Below are positions 38,901-43,814 of a DNA stretch of 43,814 bases, piece after piece; the first letter of the stretch is position 1; each line of letters opens with the position of its first letter. The notes under the pieces were generated by a model. The model saw only the letters and a program-made list of their open reading frames with translations, did no database searches and was not told the origin of the DNA. The DNA is from an uncultured beta proteobacterium (GTDB lineage: Bacteria > Pseudomonadota > Gammaproteobacteria > Burkholderiales > Burkholderiaceae_C): assembly GCA_903924955.1 (NCBI GenBank), contig CAIYDK010000105.1, forward strand, positions 1-43,814, written 5' to 3'. The position numbers and the translations under genes are program-made.

Positions 38901-40013
38901 TTGCAACGGGCTGGCGATGTGCTCGGGCTTGCCAAAGTCACCGCCCCAGAGTTTGGAGACGGTGAAGCCTGTCAAACCGGCCTTGGGCTTGGAGCCCCGG
39001 CCCGTGGCGCCTTCATCGCGGATCTCGCCGCCCGCGCCAGTGGACGCGCCAGGGAATGGCGAGATGGCCGTGGGGTGGTTGTGGGTTTCCACCTTCATCA
39101 GGATGTGGTTCGTTTCACTATGCTTTTCATAGCTGGCTGCGCATATTCCACGGGGGCTAGAGGCGGATTTGGCGATAAACCTTTCCACCAGAACGCCTTC
39201 CATGACCGAGGCGTTGTCCGAGTACGCCACCAGCATGTGCTGTGGGTTAGTCTGGTGCGTATGGCGGATCATGCCGAACATGCTCTGGTCCTGCGCCACG
39301 CCGTCTATCGTGAACTGGGCATTGAAGATCTTGTGGCGGCAGTGCTCGCTGTTGGCCTGGGCAAACATCATCAACTCCACGTCGGTCGGGTTGCGCCCCA
39401 GGTTGGTGAAGGCGTTGACCAGGTAGTCAATTTCGTCGCCGGCCAGGGCCAGACCAAAACGCGTGTTGGCTTCCACCAATGCGGCCTTACCGCCCTGAAG
39501 CACATCCACATGGTCCATTGGCGCGGCTTGCAGGGCACTGAACAGGGCCAGAGCCTGCGCGCGCTCCAGCATGGCGCTCTCAGTCATGCGGTCATGCAAC
39601 AGGGCTGCGACTTGCTCCAGTTGTTCGGTACTCAGCGTGGGCTTGCTCAGCAGTGCGCTCTTGAGGGTCAGGCGGTACTCCACCAGCCGTTCGATGCGGT
39701 GCACGGCCAGGCCACAGTTGTGCGCAATATCCGTGGCTTTGGATGCCCATGGAGAAACAGTGCCAAGACGCGGTGACACCACAATCAACGGACCATCCGT
39801 AGGGCCTGCGTATGGGTCGCCGTAGGTCAAAAGGGCGGCCAGTTGGGCGCTGAGGGCTGAGTCGGGAGCAACATCGCTTGCCACCAGGTGCACAAAACGC
39901 GCGCAGAGGCCTGTAACCTTGTCGTGGATGCCCTGCAAAGCAGGCAAAAGTTGTTGAATACGGAAGCTGCTCAGGGCATTGCTGCCCTCGAATTGGGTGA
40001 TATGCAGAGTCAC
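35988..40013 (-). CDS. purL: Phosphoribosylformylglycinamidine synthase
   Basis: 1341 residues from the GTG at 40013 (family N-terminus [24 protein letters not shown]); a TTG at 40049 is the alternative. It converts FGAR to FGAM with ATP and glutamine in purine synthesis. The large two-part synthetase has [37 protein letters not shown] and [14 protein letters not shown]. It is followed by a C-terminal glutaminase domain (from about 1088) with the nucleophile Cys in [22 protein letters not shown] and [17 protein letters not shown]. coli PurL has 1295 residues; part of the extra length is two stretches encoded by interspersed repeats (about residues 281-299 and 1064-1082). Confidence 0.96.
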   Translation of the reverse strand: MTLHITQFEGSNALSSFRIQQLLPALQGIHDKVTGLCARFVHLVASDVAPDSALSAQLAALLTYGDPYAGPTDGPLIVVSPRLGTVSPWASKATDIAHNCGLAVHRIERLVEYRLTLKSALLSKPTLSTEQLEQVAALLHDRMTESAMLERAQALALFSALQAAPMDHVDVLQGGKAALVEANTRFGLALAGDEIDYLVNAFTNLGRNPTDVELMMFAQANSEHCRHKIFNAQFTIDGVAQDQSMFGMIRHTHQTNPQHMLVAYSDNASVMEGVLVERFIAKSASSPRGICAASYEKHSETNHILMKVETHNHPTAISPFPGASTGAGGEIRDEGATGRGSKPKAGLTGFTVSKLWGGDFGKPEHIASPLQIMTEGPLGGAAFNNEFGRPNLLGYFREYEQSVASNVDTVQRGYHKPIMIAGGLGVIDATQTHKIEFPAGSLLIQLGGPGMRIGMGGSAASSMATGANAAHLDFDSVQRGNPEIERRAQEVINQCWIQAGSNPILAIHDVGAGGLSNAFPELTNDAGRGARFDLRAIKLEESGMAPKEIWCNESQERYVLAIAPESLQQFSALCERERCPFAVIGVATDERDLQLVDEGAESPVNMPMNVLLGKPPKMHRDVKTVSRAFKPLDLTGVDLQKAVIDVLAHPTVASKRFLITIGDRTVGGLTHRDQMVGPWQVPVADCAVTLADFKGFAGEAMSMGERTPMAALDAPASGRMAVAEAITNLLAAPIDLPRVKLSANWMAACGEPGEDAALYATVKAVGLELCPALGISIPVGKDSLSMRTQWKVDGSDKKVTSPVSLIVTAFATLADVRGTLTPQLNAQEDTTLVLVDLGHGKNRMATSILAQTLDQVGDAVPDLDNAKDLVNLVNAVNTLRGQGKILAYHDRSDGGLLAAVAEMAFAGRVGVALNVDMLVTEGDGITDSRMDVGDSKNWAGQVGARREELTLKALFNEELGVVLQVRTAQRSEVMQTLREHGLSAFSHFVGKTRPASSEIDAGKNELQVWRDAKAIFKAPLVDLHQVWDAVSWKICQQRDNPACADSEHTAAGAAIDPGLHIYLPNQAKAPVDYAQAATKIIAPSILTSRPKVAVLREQGVNSHVEMAYAFTEAGFEAFDVHMTDLQTGRAKLADFQGVVACGGFSYGDTLGAGIGWARSITFNSALSDQFKAFFGRADTFGLGVCNGCQMFAELADIIPGAQDWPRFTTNQSERFEARFSMVEVLESPSLFFAGMAGSRMPIAVAHGEGYANFKYRGNADKAIAAMRFTDNAGNATEAYPFNPNGSPGGLTAVTTADGRFTAMMPHPERVFRNIQMSWNGLDANAHSPWMQLWHNARRWVG
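36769..36824 (-). repeat. Interspersed palindromic repeat, copy 4 (inside purL, before glutaminase domain)
   Basis: Minus strand: GCCAAATCAGGCGAAAGCCC, then CCGTGGATTATGCGCAAGC and a GCTACTAAAATAATAGC hairpin. It shares most of its bases with copy 5 (39117-39173), including the GCCAAATC end. The purL frame reads it as [20 protein letters not shown], in the linker just before the glutaminase domain ([14 protein letters not shown]). Confidence 0.8.
39117..39173 (-). repeat. Interspersed palindromic repeat, copy 5 (inside purL, N-terminal half)
   Basis: Minus strand: GCCAAATCCGCCTCTAGCCC, then CCGTGGAATATGCGCAGCC and a hairpin CTATG-AAAAG-CATAG (39118-39132). Here purL reads it as [19 protein letters not shown], in a loop between VLVERFI and the conserved [13 protein letters not shown]. 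The reading frame within the repeat is shifted by one relative to copy 4, so the same DNA gives an unrelated peptide. Confidence 0.82.
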
Positions 40014-40348
40014 AGAGGTGGCCTGGAAAAGTGGGCTGTTTCCATTCAATACAAAAATGGAAATGGAGGGGTAAACGTCAAGCCGCCAATTTTACCCGCG
40101 GAGCTTGCACCGCTCTTGCCCTGGACTTGTTCCATGCGAAAGCACTGCCAAGGGGTTGATATTGGGGCCCTGTCACAGTGAAACCTGTGCTGCTTAGCTG
40201 GCAACACGGCAACACGGCGTGTATGGTGAGGTTTGATTGGGTTTTGCGGCAATACATGGGATAAAGGGTAAATGAAGTTGACTAAGATCAAAAGGTTCGT
40301 TTCCCACGCAGCCACACTCGACCATTTGTCTGTTCTACTGAATGCTGC
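40014..40348. other. Divergent intergenic region, purL / chemoreceptor
   Basis: 335 bp without a supported gene. It holds the candidate purL promoter (40089-40094) and a tandem duplicate GCAACACG-GCAACACG at 40201-40216 followed by GCGTGT, which can pair with ACACG(G). No sigma-28 type promoter (TAAA...GCCGATAA) was found for the chemoreceptor gene, and its ATG at 40349 lacks a clear ribosome binding site. No PurR-type operator was recognised. Confidence 0.45.
40089..40094 (-). promoter_or_regulatory. Candidate -10 element for purL
   Basis: Minus strand GCGGGTAAAATTGG, with -10-like TAAAAT, 39 nt before the TTG and 75 nt before the GTG candidate start of purL. It is the third occurrence of the CGGGTAAAATYG-like word in the window (others near 2835 and 31507). 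No matching -35 was found. Confidence 0.42.
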
Positions 40349-41917
40349 ATGCGTAACAACCAACCCGTCACCGCTACCGAATACATCCTGCGTGACGACC
40401 AGTCGCCCATATCGCGCACCGATCTTCAAGGGAACATCACCTTTGCTAACGCCGATTTCATTGAGGCCAGTGGCTACACCGAAGACGAGTTGATCGGTCA
40501 GCCGCACAACATGGTGCGCCACCCCGACATGCCGGTAGAGGCGTTTGCCGATTTATGGAAGTACCTGAAGGTCGGTCGTTCATGGACCGGTATGGTCAAA
40601 AACCGGCGCAAAAATGGCGACTATTACTGGGTACTGGCCAATGCCTCGCCCATGTGGGAACGCGGGCAGGTGGTGGGTTTTGCATCGGTGCGCATGAAGC
40701 CCCCGCGTGAAGCTATTGCCCCCACCGATGCCATCTACCGCCGTTTTCGGGAAGGTAAGGCAGGCAGCCTGCGCGTCGAGCGCGGCCATGTGGTGCGCAC
40801 CGGCATACTGGGTTTGCTTGAACAACTCGCGCATCCCGGCATTCGGGGTCGGCTGATGTACCTGATGCTGCTGGCATCCATCCTCATTGTCGCAGTCGGT
40901 GCGGTGGGCTTATCGGTGATGACCTCGGACGCCCAGAAGTTGCCGCTCATCACCGGGGTAGCGGCCAGTATTGGAGTATTGCTGACCGTGGGCTGGCGCT
41001 TGCAGCGCAGTATCACCGGGCCGGTTAATGAGGCGGTCGCCATCTCCAAGCAAATTGCGGCGGGCTACCTGGCCAACAAAATTGATAACTCTGGCAGCGA
41101 CGAGGTGGGCCAACTCATGCATGCCCTGTTTGCTATGCAAAAAGCATTGGCGTCGATGGCGCACACCGTGCTGTCCAGCGCGCAGTCTGTCAGCGCCGAG
41201 GGCGCCGCCATCAGCCACAGCAACGAAGCGTTGGCCGGGCGCACTGAAGAGCAGGCCACCAGTCTGCAAGAGACAGCGTCCAACATGGAAGAGGTCTCCT
41301 CCACCGTCAAGCAAAACATCGACAACGCCAAGGCAGCCAATCAGCTGGTGCAAGAGGCTGGCAGCATCGTTACCGCCGGTGGAGCGGCCATGGACAAGGT
41401 GGTTGGAACCATGGACACCATAGCGAGCAGCTCGCGCAAGATCACCGACATCATTGGCGTGATTGATGGCATTGCTTTTCAGACCAACATTCTGGCGCTC
41501 AACGCCGCGGTGGAGGCGGCGCGTGCCGGTGAACAGGGTCGTGGCTTTGCGGTCGTGGCCAGCGAGGTGCGGTCCCTGGCCGGACGTAGCGCCGCAGCCG
41601 CCAAAGAGATCAAGGGTCTCATCGACGACTCAGTGCACCAGGTTGAGAATGGTCTGACACAGGTCAGCGATGCGCGCAAGACGATTGATTCGTCGATTGA
41701 AGCCGTGCAGCGTGTGGCCTCGCTGGTGGCAGAGATTTCACACGCATCGGTTGAGCAAGGCATCGCCATTGACCGGGTAGCGCACCTGATCGTGGACATC
41801 GACCAGGCCACGCAGCAAAACGTGCCCATGGCGGAGAGTGCGGCGCAGTCTGCCCATGCGCTGGAAGAACAGGGCCGGGGGCTGGTACGCACAGCTGGCG
41901 TGTTCCGGTTGAATTAA
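40349..41917 (+). CDS. Aer-like PAS-domain methyl-accepting chemotaxis protein
   Basis: 522 residues. An N-terminal PAS domain of the Aer type spans about 20-120 ([55 protein letters not shown]) and is expected to bind FAD and sense redox state or oxygen. Two closely spaced membrane segments (about 170-190 and 197-214) with almost no periplasmic loop and a HAMP region follow. The cytoplasmic signalling domain has the hairpin tip [38 protein letters not shown], which contacts CheA/CheW. No C-terminal CheR-binding pentapeptide was seen. It lies 14 bp before a hemerythrin-diguanylate cyclase gene, suggesting a shared oxygen/redox response. Confidence 0.93.
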   Translation: MRNNQPVTATEYILRDDQSPISRTDLQGNITFANADFIEASGYTEDELIGQPHNMVRHPDMPVEAFADLWKYLKVGRSWTGMVKNRRKNGDYYWVLANASPMWERGQVVGFASVRMKPPREAIAPTDAIYRRFREGKAGSLRVERGHVVRTGILGLLEQLAHPGIRGRLMYLMLLASILIVAVGAVGLSVMTSDAQKLPLITGVAASIGVLLTVGWRLQRSITGPVNEAVAISKQIAAGYLANKIDNSGSDEVGQLMHALFAMQKALASMAHTVLSSAQSVSAEGAAISHSNEALAGRTEEQATSLQETASNMEEVSSTVKQNIDNAKAANQLVQEAGSIVTAGGAAMDKVVGTMDTIASSSRKITDIIGVIDGIAFQTNILALNAAVEAARAGEQGRGFAVVASEVRSLAGRSAAAAKEIKGLIDDSVHQVENGLTQVSDARKTIDSSIEAVQRVASLVAEISHASVEQGIAIDRVAHLIVDIDQATQQNVPMAESAAQSAHALEEQGRGLVRTAGVFRLN

Positions 41918-41931
41918 CCCAATAGCAGATC

Positions 41932-43041
41932 ATGCAAGCTTTTCAATGGAACCATTGCTTTGCCACCGGGCTTCCCGAGGTTGACGAACAGCACCAGCGA
42001 CTGGTCGATGTCATCAACCGGTTCGGTGCGTTGATCATGCGCGAGGACGGCGCCTCCGCTGACGAGCTGGAAGTCGTTTTCGCAGAACTGGCGCAGTACG
42101 CCAGCTTTCACTTCTCCGAAGAAGAGGCTTTGATGGCCGCCAGCGGCTTAACCCCGCAATATATTGAAAGTCATCAGCAAAAGCATCTGATGTTCATGGA
42201 CGAAGTGACGCTCCTCTATGAAGGCATCAGCGCCGACAACCGGGGTGCGGCAAAAGGGCTGTTGCAGTTTCTAACCAACTGGTTGGCCTACCATATTCTG
42301 GGAACCGATCAATTCATGGCCCGGCAGATCGCCTCGGTCGCGACTGGAGAAGTAGCACACGAAATCGAGCAGACAGATTTTTCTGGCCAGGATCCTGCCA
42401 AAGATGCCTTGCTGTCAGCGCTCAACGGCCTGTTTCAACAAGTCTCTGACCGCAACCATGAACTGGTGCAATTAAACAAATCACTGGAGGAGCGGGTAGC
42501 GCAGCGTACACAGGCTCTGACGGAGGCCAACCAGCAACTCGACGACATTGCCAACACCGATGTCCTGACCCACTTGCCCAACCGTCGCCACGCCATGCGC
42601 AGCTTTCAACGGGCCTGGGTGGAGTCAATCAACAGCAACGCCGCACTGGCCTGCATGATGATTGACGCTGACGGCTTCAAACAGATCAACGACACCCATG
42701 GCCACGACGCGGGTGATAGGGTGCTGCAAGCGCTGTCCAAACAGTTGCGCAATGCGGTACGCACCGACGACCTGGTCTGCCGCCTGGGTGGCGACGAATT
42801 TCTGATCATCTGCGCCAGCACCCCGATGGACGGCGCATTGCAACTGGCCGAAAAAATCCGCTCCGAGGTCGCCGCGCTTCGGGTCAGTGCCGGCACAGGT
42901 GAGTGGCGAGGCAGCATCAGCGTGGGCGTGGCGGCGCGCACGGCAGGCATGAACAGCATAGAGGATTTGCTCAAGGCGGCAGATCTGGGCGTATATGCCG
43001 CCAAACGCAAGGGCCGCAACTGTGTCGCCGTAGCCGATTAA
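41932..43041 (+). CDS. Hemerythrin-GGDEF diguanylate cyclase
   Basis: 369 residues. The N-terminal bacteriohemerythrin domain (1-130) has a complete di-iron ligand set: His8, His21, His60 and Glu64 in FHFSEEE, His81, His85, His121 and Asp126. A coiled coil (about 165-205, LVQLNKSLEERVAQRTQALTEANQQLDDI) connects it to a GGDEF domain with DVLTHLPNRRH and active site RLGGDEF (Gly286-Phe290). An RxxD product-inhibition site (R277-D280) lies five residues before. It should make cyclic di-GMP in response to oxygen or redox state. Follows the Aer-like receptor by 14 bp and is probably cotranscribed. Confidence 0.94.
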   Translation: MQAFQWNHCFATGLPEVDEQHQRLVDVINRFGALIMREDGASADELEVVFAELAQYASFHFSEEEALMAASGLTPQYIESHQQKHLMFMDEVTLLYEGISADNRGAAKGLLQFLTNWLAYHILGTDQFMARQIASVATGEVAHEIEQTDFSGQDPAKDALLSALNGLFQQVSDRNHELVQLNKSLEERVAQRTQALTEANQQLDDIANTDVLTHLPNRRHAMRSFQRAWVESINSNAALACMMIDADGFKQINDTHGHDAGDRVLQALSKQLRNAVRTDDLVCRLGGDEFLIICASTPMDGALQLAEKIRSEVAALRVSAGTGEWRGSISVGVAARTAGMNSIEDLLKAADLGVYAAKRKGRNCVAVAD

Positions 43042-43058
43042 TTGGACTTTGCTCCAAT
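43041..43058. terminator. Possible bidirectional terminator hairpin
   Basis: ATTGGA-CTTTGC-TCCAAT is a perfect 6-bp stem with a 6-nt loop. It starts at the last base of the diguanylate cyclase stop codon and lies just before the convergent acyl-CoA dehydrogenase stop at 43068. The stem is AT-rich and has no U-tract, so termination strength is doubtful. Confidence 0.3.
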
Positions 43059-43067
43059 AAGCCTACG

Positions 43068-43814
43068 TCACGCCATCTGAAACAGCTCCTGCGGCATTTG
43101 CATGACTGCGCTGGTTGGTGCTAGGGCTGCGCTGTAGTGGCTGTCGGCGCGCGGCAGCAAGCGGGCAAAGTAGAACTCGGCGGTCTGAATTTTGGCGGTG
43201 TAAAAATCGTTCGATTCTTGACCCTTGCCGCTTGCCAGGAGTTCTGTGGCCTTGGCCGCCTGCAACGCCCAGAAATAGCCCATCATCACAAAGCCGGAGT
43301 ACATCAGGTAGTCCACGCTGGACGAACCAACTTGCTCCCTATCCTTTGACGCCCTCAGCATGATCAAGGTGGTCAGCAGATTCCACTGCGCTGTCCGGCG
43401 AACCAGGGTGCGAGCCATCTGGCCCATTGTTCCGCGCTGTAGCGCAAAGGGTTTTGCAAAACGCAACACGGTGCCACTGAAGTCGCGCACACATTTGCCC
43501 TTGGTGTTGAGCAGTACCTTGCGGCCCAGCAGGTCCAGCGCCTGAATGCCGGTTGTGCCTTCGTACAAGGTGGAGATGCGGGCATCGCGGGCGATCTGCT
43601 CCATGCCGTGCTCGCCAATGTAGCCGTGGCCGCCGAACACTTGTATGCCAAGGTTGGCTGCTTCCAGGCCCATCTCGGTCAAGAAACCCTTGAGGATAGG
43701 GGTATAGAAGCCCAACTCGTCATCGTACTTCTTGTACTTTGCCTTGTCGCCTTCCAGCACGGCATTGAACATCTTGTCGGAAATCTGCGCAGCGCCATAC
43801 ACCATGGCGCGACC
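43068..43814 (-). CDS. Acyl-CoA dehydrogenase, C-terminal part (5' end outside window)
   Basis: 249 codons with the frame open to the right edge (GRAMVYGAAQISDKMF at the boundary), so the N-terminal part is missing. The visible part is the C-terminal helical FAD-binding domain of a large bacterial acyl-CoA dehydrogenase. It has GGHGYIGEHGMEQIARDARI and STLYEGTTGIQALDLLGRKV, then the extra C-terminal domain of the roughly 600-residue type (YFWALQAAKATELLASGKGQ, AEFYFARLLPRADSH). These enzymes start fatty-acid beta-oxidation by oxidising acyl-CoA with FAD and passing electrons to ETF. Chain-length preference cannot be read from this fragment. Confidence 0.9.
   Translation of the reverse strand, partial: GRAMVYGAAQISDKMFNAVLEGDKAKYKKYDDELGFYTPILKGFLTEMGLEAANLGIQVFGGHGYIGEHGMEQIARDARISTLYEGTTGIQALDLLGRKVLLNTKGKCVRDFSGTVLRFAKPFALQRGTMGQMARTLVRRTAQWNLLTTLIMLRASKDREQVGSSSVDYLMYSGFVMMGYFWALQAAKATELLASGKGQESNDFYTAKIQTAEFYFARLLPRADSHYSAALAPTSAVMQMPQELFQMA

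Noticed and set aside
37053-39776. Two long plus-strand open frames (375 and 514 codons) opposite purL
   Set aside because: Both are mirror frames of a high-GC conserved gene; the products are rich in His, Gln and Gly with no recognisable domain and no ribosome binding site.
40690-40725. AAGCCCCCGCGTGAAGCTATT in the chemoreceptor gene, in two parts AAGCCCCCGCG and TGAAGCTATT, looking like a sixth repeat copy
   Set aside because: The spacing between the C-run and GCTAT is far too short and there is no ATAGC partner for a hairpin.

Overview
The window looks like chromosomal DNA from a betaproteobacterium of the family Comamonadaceae, most likely Rhodoferax or a close relative. This rests on three things. 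The housekeeping gene orders are typical of Burkholderiales: rlmN-pilW-rodZ-ispG-hisS-yfgM-bamB-der-hfq-hflX-hflK-hflC-DUF2065-hisZ-purA, and odhA-odhB-lpdA-zapE. The protein sequences match my recollection of that family. Two short interspersed repeat families that I associate with Comamonadaceae are present. No phage, transposase, integrase, CRISPR array, rRNA or tRNA was seen.

Layout. Positions 1-19383 are one almost unbroken minus-strand run of 18 genes with 4-11 nt overlaps or tiny gaps. From upstream to downstream these are rluD, scpB, rluB, ndk, rlmN, pilW, rodZ-like, ispG, hisS, yfgM-like, bamB, der, hfq, hflX, hflK, hflC, DUF2065, hisZ, purA and the start of a phosphoribosyltransferase gene. 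They cover RNA modification, chromosome segregation, outer-membrane protein assembly, membrane proteolysis control, translation, isoprenoid synthesis and purine/histidine synthesis. At 19.4-25 kb there are divergent bamD, a DinG-type helicase with a YdcH-like protein, a PP2C phosphatase, an exported coiled-coil protein of unknown function and zapE. At 25-30.8 kb lies the 2-oxoglutarate dehydrogenase operon (sucA, sucB, lpdA).

The 31.1-35.4 kb segment is the least explained part. On the plus strand it carries a 99-residue mini-protein made of the two ends of a flagellar rod protein, a stand-alone J-domain protein, three consecutive proteins that I do not recognise (two with very acidic tails), a small acidic protein and a CPHC thioredoxin-fold lipoprotein. 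Tight spacing and TTGA stop/start overlaps suggest that the J-domain and unknown genes are translated together. This is the best candidate for an undescribed system. The right end has an exported glutathione peroxidase, a very long purL, an Aer-like PAS chemoreceptor next to a hemerythrin-GGDEF diguanylate cyclase (a likely oxygen/redox pair), and a truncated acyl-CoA dehydrogenase.

The most striking sequence-level observation is a roughly 50-bp palindromic repeat (core AGCCCCCGT plus a GCTAT/ATAGC hairpin) found five times. Two copies lie between genes. Three lie inside reading frames: two in purL, read in different frames, and one in the sucB linker, read in the opposite orientation. In each case the repeat is translated as extra linker or loop residues without breaking the gene.
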